DNA of 64,000 nt, taken from contig CAVSJR010000003.1 in assembly GCA_963728285.1 (NCBI GenBank), forward strand, positions 310,001 to 374,000, given 5' to 3'. Of the stretch, positions 23,170 to 31,313 are shown piece by piece. Made by a program: the position numbers and the translations under genes. Numbering within the stretch: the stretch's first letter is position 1; every line of letters starts with the position of its first letter. Origin of the DNA: CAVSJR01 sp963728285 (GTDB taxonomy: Bacteria > Actinomycetota > UBA4738 > HRBIN12). The notes under the pieces are model-generated. The model ran no database searches. It worked only from the letters and a program-made list of their open reading frames with translations, and had not been told where the DNA came from.

Positions 23170-24695
23170 TCACCAGCGCAGCTTCAACCGGCGGGCGGCG
23201 CGGGCCTCGTCGAGGCGACGCACCGGCGTCGTGACGGGTGCCTCGTGGAGCAGATCGGGGTCGCTGGCCGCCTCATCCGCGACGCGCAGCAGGGCCGCCG
23301 CGAACGCCTCCAGCGTCTCCGGGGACTCGGTCTCGGTCGGCTCCACCATCAGCGCCTCCTCCACGACGAGCGGGAAGTAGACCGTCGGCGGGTGGTAGCC
23401 GAGGTCGATGAGCCGCTTGGCGACGTCGACGGCGCGGACGCCGTGCGCCTCACGGAGCGACCGCGCCGTCGAGACGAACTCGTGCATCGGCCGCGCCTCC
23501 GGGGATGCAAGCGGGTAGGCCTCCCGCACCAGGCTCGCGAGGTAGTTGGCGTTCGAGCACCGCGAGCTCGGCGACCTCCCGCAGGCCGTCCGAGCCGTGC
23601 AGCAGCACGTACAGGTAGGCCCGCACGAGGACGCCGAAGTTCCCGTGGAACCCGTGCATCCGCCCGATCGAGTCCGGCCGATCGTCCTCGAGGGCGAACG
23701 TCCCGTCGGCCTCGTCTCGCTCGACGACCGGCACGGGCAGGTAGGGCACGAGCCGCTCGGCGACGCCGACGGGCCCCGCGCCCGGTCCCCCTCCCCCGTG
23801 CGGGGTCGCGAACGTCTTGTGGGTGTTGATGTGGACGATGTCGAAGCCCATGTCGCCGGGCCGGCACCTGCCGAGGATGGCGTTGAGGTTCGCGCCGTCG
23901 TAGTAGACGAGCCCTCCCACCGCGTGGATGACGCGGGTGATCTCCTCGATCTCCTCCTCGAACAGCCCGAGGGTGTTGGGGTTGGTCAGCATGAGCCCGG
24001 CCGTGTCCTCGTCCACGAGCTTCTCGAGCGCCGACACGTCCACGAGCCCCCTCGCGTCGCTCGGGACGCTCGACGGCGTGAAAGCCTCCCAGCCGCACGC
24101 TCGCGGGGTTCGTGCCGTGGGCGCTGTCGGGGATCACGACCTTCGAACGGGGCGACCCCTGCCGGTGGTGATGGGCGCGCATGATCAACAGCCCCGTCAG
24201 CTCGCCGCAGGCCCCCGCCGGCGGCTGCAGCGTCGCCCGCGCCATGCCGGTGATCTCGCACAGCGCGCGCTCGAGCCGCCAGAGCACCTCGAGCGCCCCC
24301 TGGACCGTGTGATCGGGCTGCAGCGGATGGATCCGCTGAAAGCCCGGCAACGACGCCGCGGCCTCGGCGGACTTCGGGTTGTACTTCATGCTGCAGGAGC
24401 CGAGCGGATAGATGCCGGTGTCGACGCCGTAGTTCATCTGGGACAGCCTCGTGAAGTGCGAGACGAGGTCGCGCTCGGCGATCTCCGGAAGGCGCGCCGG
24501 GCTCCTGCGCCGATGCTCCTGCGGCACCTCGACGGGATCGACGTCCGGCGGCGGAAGGCTGAAGGCGCGGCGTCCCGGCCGCGAACGGTCCCGCAGGGTC
24601 CCCGGCTCGGGCGGCCCCTGGCGCCGGACGGGCGCGCCGATCGGAGCCGGAACCGGCGCGTCGACGGACGGGTCGGACGACGTCGACCCGCTCAC
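23170..24695 (-). CDS. gcvPB: Glycine dehydrogenase (decarboxylating) subunit 2, frameshifted
   Basis: C-terminal half of the two-subunit glycine cleavage P protein, which decarboxylates glycine with PLP and passes aminomethyl to GcvH. Landmarks are MNYGVDTGIYPLGSCSMKYNP, in pieces, AHGTNPASV, NPNTLGLFEEEI and the PLP Lys in INTHKTFATPHGGGGPG. Two extra bases split it, at about 24068 (inside HAVE/VPSDARG) and 23554 (inside AVL/NANYLA). Corrected length is about 507 aa. GTG 24695 overlaps the gcvPA stop (GTGA), so the two subunits are coupled. Confidence 0.88.
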
Positions 24696-26014
24696 GCGAG
24701 CACCTCGGCGAGCGCCCGCGCGAGCGCGTCGATCTCCTCGCGCGTCCGACGCTCGGTGACGGCGACGAGCAGGCCGCGGCCGTCCCCCATCGGGTCGGGC
24801 ACGCCGGCCAGGAATCCACGCTCGAGGAGCGCGTCCCGCACCTCCGCCGCCCCCCGCGGCAGCCGCACGGCGAACTCCTTGAAGAACGGCGCCCCGGGGA
24901 ACGCCAGCTCGACCCCGTCGACGGCGGTCAGGCGCTCGGCGGCGTAGCTCGCCTTGGCCGCGCACTGCCGGCCGAGCTCCTCCAGCCCGCGAGGCCCGAG
25001 CCACGCGAGGTAGACCGTCGCGGCGAGCGCCATCAGCGTCTGGTTCGTGCAGATGTTGGAGTTCGCCTTCTCGCGACGGATGTGCTGCTCGCGCGCCTGC
25101 AGCGTGAGCACGTAGCCGGCGCGGCCGTCGGCGTCGACGGTCTCCCCCACGATGCGCCCCGGCATGCGGCGAACGTCATCGAGCCGCGCCGCGATGAGGC
25201 CGAGGTTGGGGCCGCCGAAGTTCAGGTGGTTGCCGAGGACCTGGCCCTCGGCGACGGCGATGTCGGCGCCGAGCTCGCCGGGCGACGCGAGCACGCCGAG
25301 CGAGAGGGGGTCGAAGATCTGGATGCAGCGCGCGCCGGCGTCCCGGGCTCGGCCGAACAGGTCGCGCACGGGCTCGAGGAGGCCGTGCGCGTTCGGATGC
25401 TGCACGATCACGGCGGCGACGTCGTCGCCGACCGGTGGAGCGCCGCCCCGGCCGCCCGGCGCGTCGAAGGCCTCGGGCTCATACCCCGCTCCCCTGCCGT
25501 AGGCGCGAAGCGTCTGCACGTAGCGGGGGTCGACGGCCGCGGAGACGAGGACCCGCCCCCTGCTCCCCTGCCGCGACATGTTGACCGCCTCGACGAGCGC
25601 CGTCGCTCCGTCGTAGAGCGATGCGTTGGACACGTCGAGCCCGGTCAGCTCGCAGATCATCGACTGGAACTCGAACAACGCCTGCAGCACGCCCTGGGAC
25701 AGCTCCGGCTGATAGGGGGTGTAGGAGGTGTAGAACTCCGACCGGCCGGCCAGCGCCCACACGACGCTCGGGACGTAGTGGTCGTAGGCGCCGGCCCCCG
25801 CGAAGCAGATGAGATCGTCGACGTCTCGGTTGCGCGTGGACAGCCCACGCAGCTCGGCGAGGGCCTCCATCTCGGAGGCGGCGGGCGGCATGTCGAGCGG
25901 ACGCTCGAGGCGCACGGCGGGAGGGATCTGGTCGAACAGCTCGTCGATGGACCCGGCGCCGACCGCCGCGAGCATCGCGCGGACGTCGTCGTCGGTGTGC
26001 GGGGCGAACCTCAT
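24692..26014 (-). CDS. gcvPA: Glycine dehydrogenase (decarboxylating) subunit 1
   Basis: 440-aa N-terminal half of the glycine cleavage P protein. Family landmarks are GAGAYDHYVPSVVWAL, SYTPYQPELSQGVLQALFE, in pieces, and NASLYDGATALVEA. It pairs with GcvPB to form the active heterotetramer. The split form is usual in Gram-positives and archaea, whereas mycobacteria have a fused GcvB. gcvH lies 6 kb away on the same strand; gcvT is not in the window. The ATG follows TAGACT by 8 nt, so no glycine riboswitch fits here. Confidence 0.93.
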   Translation of the reverse strand: MRFAPHTDDDVRAMLAAVGAGSIDELFDQIPPAVRLERPLDMPPAASEMEALAELRGLSTRNRDVDDLICFAGAGAYDHYVPSVVWALAGRSEFYTSYTPYQPELSQGVLQALFEFQSMICELTGLDVSNASLYDGATALVEAVNMSRQGSRGRVLVSAAVDPRYVQTLRAYGRGAGYEPEAFDAPGGRGGAPPVGDDVAAVIVQHPNAHGLLEPVRDLFGRARDAGARCIQIFDPLSLGVLASPGELGADIAVAEGQVLGNHLNFGGPNLGLIAARLDDVRRMPGRIVGETVDADGRAGYVLTLQAREQHIRREKANSNICTNQTLMALAATVYLAWLGPRGLEELGRQCAAKASYAAERLTAVDGVELAFPGAPFFKEFAVRLPRGAAEVRDALLERGFLAGVPDPMGDGRGLLVAVTERRTREEIDALARALAEVLA

Positions 26015-26022
26015 CGCCGGCC

Positions 26023-26028
26023 AGTCTA
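26023..26028 (-). promoter_or_regulatory. -10 box TAGACT for gcvPA-gcvPB
   Basis: Reverse-strand TAGACT (26028-26023) ends 8 nt before ATG 26014, predicting a leaderless gcvPAB mRNA. Confidence 0.5.
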
Positions 26029-26081
26029 CGGTCGGGCGTGAGGTCCGGCCGTTCCCGTCGCCCGGGGACGCGCGAGCGGAT

Positions 26082-26453
26082 TCAGCCGGTCAGGTCCTCG
26101 AGGCCGTACTTCGTCACGAGCGAGAGATAGTCGCGCTGATAGAAGATCTTGCACTTCACATCCGGGTAGAGCTCGCGCAAGCGCCGAACCTTTCGGTTCT
26201 TCTTCGTCACCAGCTTCTGGTTCAGCGTCGTGATCTCGATGTAGAGGTCGTACTGCGGCAGGTAGAAATCGGGCGTGAAGCGCTGGACGACCCGGCCGTG
26301 CGTGTCCCACTCGAGATCGAACGACGTCGGCTCGTAGTCCCAGGAGATCTGATAGAAGTCGAGCAGTCGCGCGAACTGGCGCTCGCTGGCGTGCGCGAAC
26401 GGGACGGCGTCGCTCTTGAGGGCGGGCGCGTCGGCCGCAGCCTCGGCCTTCAC
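26082..26453 (-). CDS. PD-(D/E)XK nuclease-like protein coupled to MerR
   Basis: 123-aa protein. HASERQFARLLDFYQISWDYEP is followed by FTPDFYLPQYDLYIEITT and KLVTKKNRKVRRL (all in pieces). PDF...YIEITTLNQK has the spacing of a PD-(D/E)XK endonuclease core (Asp in PDF, Glu in EIT), and the preceding Glu in SERQF could complete the site. The small size suggests a nuclease-fold accessory protein rather than a restriction enzyme. GTG 26453 overlaps the stop of the MerR gene (GTGA), so the two proteins are coupled. I believe related pairs exist in other actinobacteria, but the role is unknown. Confidence 0.68.
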   Translation of the reverse strand: MKAEAAADAPALKSDAVPFAHASERQFARLLDFYQISWDYEPTSFDLEWDTHGRVVQRFTPDFYLPQYDLYIEITTLNQKLVTKKNRKVRRLRELYPDVKCKIFYQRDYLSLVTKYGLEDLTG

Positions 26454-26896
26454 GACCCTCCGGCGGTCGCCGTCTTCCTGCTGCTCTTCGTCGCCTTCGC
26501 GAGGGTGCCCTCTAGATCCGTCCATACCCTGTCCACGGCGATGGCGAACACGCCCTGCCCGCGCGCCAGGAGGTCGACGACGGCCTCGGGCGAGGCCGCC
26601 TCGTAGATCCGCGCGCCGTCCGACATGAGCGTCACGCCGCTCGCGGGTTTCTTCATGTCGTGCAGGTACTCGACGGCCTTCCGCACCCGCTGGAGCGAAA
26701 CCCCCGTGTCGAGCAGGCTCTTGATCACCTTCAGGACGACCAGGTCCTGGAACGAGTACTGCCGTTGCGTCCCCGAGCCCTGCGCGTCCTTGATGGAGGG
26801 CCGGACCAGCCCCGTCCGTGCCCAATAGTCCAGCTGACGATAGCTGATACCGATGATCTTGCACACATCCGGGACGCGGTAGCCCTGCTCGCTCAT
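26450..26896 (-). CDS. MerR family transcriptional regulator (Rv1830-like position)
   Basis: 148-aa regulator. The MerR helix-turn-helix is YRVPDVCKIIGISYRQLDYW then TGLVRPS, with RQYSFQDLVVLKVIKSLLDTGVSLQRVRKAV as wing and linker (in pieces). The C-terminal part has no metal-binding Cys, so it is not a classic metal sensor. In M. tuberculosis a MerR protein (Rv1830) sits in the matching place between the BFN gene and gcvB. A palindrome over its promoter suggests autoregulation. GGAG lies 6 nt before ATG 26896. Confidence 0.85.
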   Translation of the reverse strand: MSEQGYRVPDVCKIIGISYRQLDYWARTGLVRPSIKDAQGSGTQRQYSFQDLVVLKVIKSLLDTGVSLQRVRKAVEYLHDMKKPASGVTLMSDGARIYEAASPEAVVDLLARGQGVFAIAVDRVWTDLEGTLAKATKSSRKTATAGGS

Positions 26897-26903
26897 GACA
26901 ACT

Positions 26904-26915
26904 CCGTAATTACGG
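26904..26915. promoter_or_regulatory. 12-bp palindrome over the MerR promoter
   Basis: CCGTAATTACGG is a perfect palindrome starting 8 bp upstream of the MerR ATG. Its AT core can serve as the -10 region on the reverse strand, so a bound dimer would control the MerR / PD-(D/E)XK pair. The gap 26916-27097 holds nothing else I can name. Confidence 0.5.
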
Positions 26916-27097
26916 GGGCGTAGTGAGACTAGCCACGCCCGACTCCCTCGTCAAGCACCGGGACCGGCGCAGAGCCGGGAGATGACCCGGATGTGCGGGC
27001 GGGGTCGCCCCCCGAGGCCGCAGGGAGCCGGCACGGCCGATGGGGAAATCCGGCCGATGCCTACAGCCGAGTAGTCATGCTGCCGATAGCCCGGAGC

Positions 27098-27562
27098 ATG
27101 ATCGACACGAGCCAGCGTCGCCGGACCGCCTCGAGGATGGCCACCACGGCCGTCGTCCTCCTGGTCACCGTCCTCGCGCTCGGCACGACGACCGCGTTCG
27201 CGGGGCTCCGCGGGCAGATGCTCGCGCTGACCAACCAGAGCCGCCGCGCCCACGGGACGCACGCCGTGCGCATGGACCACCGGGTCTCCCACAAGGTCAA
27301 GCACCACAGCAAGAGGATGGCCAGGAGCGAGGAGCTGTTCCACACCGCGAACGTGCCTCGGTACCTGCGAGGCCGCAACTACAACTGGTGGGGCGAGAAC
27401 GTCGGATACAGCTACCAGAGCGATCTCGGCTCGCTCCAGCGCGCGTTCATGAACAGCCCCCTGCATCGCCGGAACATCCTGAACGGCGCGTACGACCGGG
27501 TCGGCATCGGCGTCGAGCGCCACGACGACCGCGTCTGGGTGACCCTCGTCTTCTACGGGTGA
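27098..27562 (+). CDS. Secreted CAP (SCP-like) domain protein 1
   Basis: About 154-aa exported protein. A signal peptide (RMATTAVVLLVTVLALG, ending near AFA) is followed by a compact CAP domain: LTNQSRRAHG, YNWWGENVGYSY and SPLHRRNIL then RVGIGVERHDDRVWVTLVF. These are the bacterial CAP motifs; the family is mostly extracellular and biochemically undefined. The start is uncertain: ATG 27098 gives a compact signal, ATG 27077 is also possible. The next gene encodes a second CAP protein 4 bp downstream. Confidence 0.78.
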   Translation: MIDTSQRRRTASRMATTAVVLLVTVLALGTTTAFAGLRGQMLALTNQSRRAHGTHAVRMDHRVSHKVKHHSKRMARSEELFHTANVPRYLRGRNYNWWGENVGYSYQSDLGSLQRAFMNSPLHRRNILNGAYDRVGIGVERHDDRVWVTLVFYG

Positions 27563-27566
27563 TGGC

Positions 27567-28010
27567 ATGCGAACGGCCCTCCGCAGCGCGAGCGCGCTCC
27601 TCGCGGTAGCCCTCCTCCTGTCGCTGGCCCCGATGCCGGCGTCGGCGAGCAGGTCGACCGACATGCTGGACAGGATCAACCGCAAGCGGGAGTCGCGCGG
27701 ATTGCACGAGCTCCGGCTCAGCCATCACCTCACCCGCAAGGCTCGCTCGCACACGCGCCGCATGATCCGAACCAACCAGCTGTTCCATTCGCGGATCGGC
27801 CGGACCTCGCGCCGGACGAGCTGGGGGGAGAACGTCGGGTGCGCGGGGTCGCCTCGCCGCCTGTTCCGCTCGCTGATGAGGAGCCGTCCCCACCGGGAGA
27901 ACATCCTCCGCCGCGGATTTCATCGCGCCGGCGTCGGCGTCCTCGAGGCCAGGACGCGCAATATGTGCGGCCGACGGTCGGTCTGGACGACGCAGATCTT
28001 CCTGTCGTAG
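27567..28010 (+). CDS. Secreted CAP (SCP-like) domain protein 2
   Basis: 147-aa exported protein. The signal peptide is ALRSASALLAVALLLSLAP, cut near ASA. The CAP domain has MLDRINRKRESRGLHEL, SWGENVGCAG, RPHRENIL and GVGVLEART. It shares the same layout as the preceding gene but is divergent, and is very Arg-rich (predicted pI high). Two Cys (in VGCAG and NMCGRR) could form a disulfide outside the cell. The tandem pair interrupts an otherwise leftward housekeeping block. Confidence 0.8.
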   Translation: MRTALRSASALLAVALLLSLAPMPASASRSTDMLDRINRKRESRGLHELRLSHHLTRKARSHTRRMIRTNQLFHSRIGRTSRRTSWGENVGCAGSPRRLFRSLMRSRPHRENILRRGFHRAGVGVLEARTRNMCGRRSVWTTQIFLS

Positions 28011-28017
28011 CGCGCCT

Positions 28018-28037
28018 CCGGCGTCGCCCGACGCCGG
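28018..28037. terminator. Hairpin between convergent CAP and BFN genes
   Basis: CCGGCGTC (28018-28025) pairs with GACGCCGG (28030-28037), 8 bp with a 4-nt loop. It lies 7 bp after the CAP stop and 12 bp beyond the BFN stop, so it can end both transcripts. No T-tract. Confidence 0.55.
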
Positions 28038-28049
28038 GTGATCGCCGGC

Positions 28050-28526
28050 CTAGCTCTCGAAGTCCTCGGGGTTCACCTGGTCCAGGAACTCCCGGAACTT
28101 CTCGACCTCCTCCTCCTCGTCGCCGTTGGGGATGAGGATCGAGGCCTCGGACAGCACCTCCTCGCTCGCGTAGATCGGCGTGTTCAGCCGGACCGCGAGC
28201 GCGATCGCGTCGCTCGGACGCGACGAGATCTCGAACGCGCTGCCGTTTCGTTGCATGTTGATCACGGCGAAGAAGGTTCCGTCTCGGAGCTCGGTGATCA
28301 CGATCTCGCTCACCTGGACGGCCATCTCCTCGAGGATGTTCTTCATCAGGTCGTGCGTCATCGGACGGGGGGTGACGACGCCCTGCAGCGACAGCGCGAT
28401 CGCGGCGGCCTCCGCCGCTCCGATCCAGATCGGGAGGTAGCGCTCCCCCTCCCGTTCCTTCAACAGAACGATCGGCTGATTGCTCGGAAGCTCCACCCGG
28501 ACGCCGGCGAGGTCCATCTCGATCAT
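28050..28526 (-). CDS. Bifunctional nuclease (BFN/DUF151) family protein
   Basis: 158-aa protein. The BFN domain shows VLLKEREGERYLPIWIGAAEA then ALSLQGVVTPRPMTHDLM, in pieces, ELRDGTFFAVINM and RPSDAIALAVRLNTPIYASEEVL. An acidic UVR-like tail follows (PNGDEEEEVEKFREFLDQV). The family was named for RNase/DNase activity in plants. M. tuberculosis Rv1829, beside the MerR and FtsR genes, is the positional match. The start at 28526 leaves 4 or so untranslated bases after TACAGT. Confidence 0.88.
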   Translation of the reverse strand: MIEMDLAGVRVELPSNQPIVLLKEREGERYLPIWIGAAEAAAIALSLQGVVTPRPMTHDLMKNILEEMAVQVSEIVITELRDGTFFAVINMQRNGSAFEISSRPSDAIALAVRLNTPIYASEEVLSEASILIPNGDEEEEVEKFREFLDQVNPEDFES

Positions 28527-28536
28527 CCTATTCGCG

Positions 28537-28542
28537 ACTGTA
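28537..28542 (-). promoter_or_regulatory. -10 box TACAGT for the BFN gene
   Basis: Reverse-strand TACAGT (28542-28537) ends 10 nt before ATG 28526. Confidence 0.4.
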
Positions 28543-28590
28543 GCCCCCGCCCTGGGGTCCGACAACCGCGCGCCGAGCGCGTCGTCGGGG

Positions 28591-29181
28591 TCACCGGACG
28601 CCCGGCCCATCGCCCGAGACGAGTCGAACGAGCGCATCCGGATCGGCCTCCAGCGCCCCGACGTCGTCGACCGCCAGGATGTCCGGCACATGCCGGTAGC
28701 GCTCGTGGAAGTCGAGCCCGTAGCCGATGACGAAGCGGTCGGGGCAGTCGAAGCCCACGTAGCGCAGGTCCAGCGGCACGATGCGCCGGACCGACTTGTC
28801 GAGGAGGGTGCACACCTCGATCGACGCCGGGTCCCGGGAGCCGAGCACGCCGAGCAGGTAGGACAACGTGAGCCCCGTGTCGACGATGTCCTCGACCACG
28901 ATGACGTGGCGCCCGCCGATGTCGCGGTCGAGGTCCTTCAGGATCCGAACGCGGCCGCGGGATTCCTCGGCGGCCCCGTAGCCGGAGATCGACATGAAAT
29001 CCACCGCGACCGGAAGCGCGACGGCTCGGAACAGGTCCGCGAGGAACCAGGCCCCGCCCCTCAGAATCGTGAGGAGGACGGGCTCTCGTCCCTCGTAGTC
29101 CGCGGTGATCGTGCGGCCGAGCTCCTCGACCCGCCGGCGGATTTCCTCGCGCCCGTACAGGACGCTCGCGATCTCCGGCAT
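28591..29181 (-). CDS. hpt: Hypoxanthine phosphoribosyltransferase
   Basis: 196-aa type I phosphoribosyltransferase for purine salvage. It starts ASVLYGREEIRRRVEELG, has LLTILRGGAWFLADL as the first conserved loop, SISGYG near the flexible loop, and the PRPP-binding motif VVEDIVDTGLTL (about residues 95-106). The late DFHERYRHVPDI matches Hpt C-terminal residues. Its placement between a carboxypeptidase and the BFN gene is unusual, since hpt often lies next to ftsH or tilS. A leaderless promoter precedes it. Confidence 0.93.
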   Translation of the reverse strand: MPEIASVLYGREEIRRRVEELGRTITADYEGREPVLLTILRGGAWFLADLFRAVALPVAVDFMSISGYGAAEESRGRVRILKDLDRDIGGRHVIVVEDIVDTGLTLSYLLGVLGSRDPASIEVCTLLDKSVRRIVPLDLRYVGFDCPDRFVIGYGLDFHERYRHVPDILAVDDVGALEADPDALVRLVSGDGPGVR

Positions 29182-29190
29182 TCGCCCGCG

Positions 29191-29196
29191 ATCGTA
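29191..29196 (-). promoter_or_regulatory. -10 box TACGAT for hpt
   Basis: Reverse-strand TACGAT (29196-29191) ends 9 nt before ATG 29181. Confidence 0.45.
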
Positions 29197-29219
29197 TCAA
29201 GGAGGATGCCCCGAAACGA

Positions 29220-30513
29220 TCAGCCGAGCGCCGCGTGCACCACGCCGCCGACGGCGTCCACGACCGCCGAGGCCGTCCGCCGCCACCAGGGGCCGGGTTC
29301 CGGGGGAGGTGGCGGCGGCACCCTCGACGCGATCACCGGGATCGTCCCCAGCTCGAGCCCGGGAATGCGGATCCGCAACGTGGCGACCTCCTCGCCGAGC
29401 GCGGGTGGAAAGCCCGCTCGCGGATCGGCCTCGATGCGCGTCGTCGCCTCGGAGGCCGCGGCCTTGGGCACCAGCGCGCGCAGATCCTCCCCCGCGCTCC
29501 CCCAGACCCGTCCCCCGAGGATGTCGATCGGGCCGAGATCCTCGCCGGCCGAGACGAAGGAGCGACGCTCGAAGGCCGTGAACCCGTAGCTCAACAGCGC
29601 GGCGGCGTCGGAGAAGGGCTCGTCGGGAGCGCCGAGGACGACGGTCATCAGCCGCATGCCGTCACGCTCGGCCGCGCCGACGACGCAGAATTTCGCGACC
29701 GCCGTGTAGCCGGTCTTGACGCCGATGGCGCCCGGATAGAGCCAGAGCAAGACGTTGCGGTTCTGGATCGTCCTCGGCTTGCCCCTCGGGGACGGGATCT
29801 CGTAGGTGCGGGTGCGGACGATGCGGGCGAACTCGGCGAATCGATAGTCCTCCCGCGTGATCGTGATGAGATCGCGGGCCGTCGACCGCCCGCGATCGTC
29901 CAGCCCGTTGGGCGAGAAGTAGCGCGTGTCCCGCATCCCGAGCCGCTTCGCTCGGCGGTTCATCAACCGGACGAACGCGTCCACCGATCCGGAGACGTGT
30001 TCGGCCAGGGCGATGGCCGCATCGTTGGACGATTGCACGAGCAGGCCGTAGAGCAGGTCGCGGACCGACAGCCGCTCGCCCGGCCGCAGATCGAGCTCGG
30101 AGCCGTGATAGCCGGAGACCGACGGCGCGGCGTTGCGGCTGACCGTGACGGTGTCGTTCGGGGCGGTGCGCTCCAGCACGAGCAACGCGGTCATGAGCTT
30201 GGTCACGCTCGCGATCGGGCGGGCGCGATCCAGGCCCTTCGAGTACAGCACCTGCCCCGTGTCGAGGTCCGCCAGGGCGGCGACGGGCGAGCGAACCTCC
30301 GGCGCCGTCGCCGAGGGGGCGGGCGTCCGCAGGCGAGTGACGAACGGCGACGGCTTGCCGTCGACCGGCGTGGGGGGAGGCGTCTCGACCGCCGCGGCGA
30401 GCCCCCCGGCCGTGGACGCCGTCGCGGCGAGGAGCAGGACGATGACCGCCGCCCCGAGGAAGCGATGCGGGCGGCGCCGAGAGTGCGGAGCCGGGGTAGT
30501 CGGAGGCGCGCAC
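29220..30513 (-). CDS. D-alanyl-D-alanine carboxypeptidase, frameshifted near the N-terminus
   Basis: Penicillin-binding protein of the DacA/DacF (S11) family that trims peptidoglycan pentapeptides. The catalytic SxxK is ASVTKLMT, SxN is QSSNDAA, and KTG is GVKTGYT. A C-terminal beta domain and a Pro-rich end with WWRRTASAVVDAV (possible membrane contact) follow. The long open frame lacks a start; upstream it still encodes a signal peptide (HRFLGAAVIVLLLAATA) without any ATG, GTG or TTG. GTG 30513, preceded by TAGCTT, is in another frame, so one indel must lie at about 30455-30510. Corrected length is about 430 aa. Confidence 0.85.
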
Positions 30514-30519
30514 GGAAAG

Positions 30520-30525
30520 AAGCTA
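30520..30525 (-). promoter_or_regulatory. -10 box TAGCTT for the carboxypeptidase gene
   Basis: Reverse-strand TAGCTT (30525-30520) ends 6 nt before GTG 30513. This is the main evidence for that start and hence for a frameshift inside the signal-peptide region. Confidence 0.45.
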
Positions 30526-30584
30526 CCCGGTCCCCGCCGCCGCGATCCTCCGGCGCCCGTTCGCGGGCCCGGACGAGCGCCGCG

Positions 30585-31313
30585 TCAGGGCGTCTGCAGA
30601 TGCTCCCGCAGGTTGGTCCGGAGCAGCGCCTGCTTCAGCTTCCGGGAGACCTTGGACAGCTCCGCCAGGGAGTCCGCCGCCGCCCGCCGCGCGTCCGGAT
30701 TTCGCTGGCGCAGCGTCGGCATCACGATCGTCTCGAAGAAGCTCGCCTCGCGCTCCGCGAAGTGCTTGTACATGGTCAGATGGCGAGGCTCGACGCCGAA
30801 CTGAAAGAAGTCGCGAAGGATCGTCAGCACGACGTAGTCGTCGCCGTCGTAGTAGCGGGCCGACTCCGGCCCGTGAGAGCACACGAGCCCGTAGGCCTCG
30901 AGCTCCTTGATCCGCTCGCGGTCGACGCCCGTGGCCGCCGACATCTCCTCGATGGGCATCTGCAGCCCCGTGGTCGGCTCGGCGAGGACCTCCTCCACCT
31001 CCCCGGCGCCGTCGTCCTCCTCGGCCGGCGCGGAGGGCTCCTCGAGCTCCCCGGCGTCCTGTTTCAACAGGCGTTCCTTGATCACCTTCAGCGGGAGGTA
31101 CTCGTCGCGCTGCATCCGAAGGATCGACTTGAGGCGCTCGAGGTCCTCCTCGTAGAACTTCCGGTATCCCGACGGGGTCCGCTCGGGCTGGATGAGTCCC
31201 TCGGACTCCAGGAAACGGATCTTCGAGATGGTGATGTCGGGGAACTCGGTCTTCACCGCGACGAGGACCTCCCCGATCGACTGGTAGTTGCGCGTGGCCA
31301 TCTGCATCATCAC
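30585..31313 (-). CDS. ftsR: MerR-type regulator FtsR
   Basis: 242-aa MerR-like protein with two winged-helix units. The first is SIGEVLVAVKTEFPDITISKIRFLE then GYRKFYEEDL (in pieces); a Glu/Ala linker follows; the second is MSAATGVDRERIKELEAYGL then RYYDGDDYVVL. Rv1828 of M. tuberculosis and FtsR of Corynebacterium, an activator of ftsZ, share this layout and also lie next to the GarA/OdhI gene. Its ATG overlaps the FHA stop (ATGA), so the two are coupled. The role in cell division is inferred from those relatives. Confidence 0.85.
   Translation of the reverse strand: MMMQMATRNYQSIGEVLVAVKTEFPDITISKIRFLESEGLIQPERTPSGYRKFYEEDLERLKSILRMQRDEYLPLKVIKERLLKQDAGELEEPSAPAEEDDGAGEVEEVLAEPTTGLQMPIEEMSAATGVDRERIKELEAYGLVCSHGPESARYYDGDDYVVLTILRDFFQFGVEPRHLTMYKHFAEREASFFETIVMPTLRQRNPDARRAAADSLAELSKVSRKLKQALLRTNLREHLQTP

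Noticed and set aside
26015..26081. Glycine riboswitch before gcvPA
   Set aside because: The gcvPA start is only 8 nt from a -10 box, and no glycine aptamer-like pairing is seen in the 67 bp upstream.
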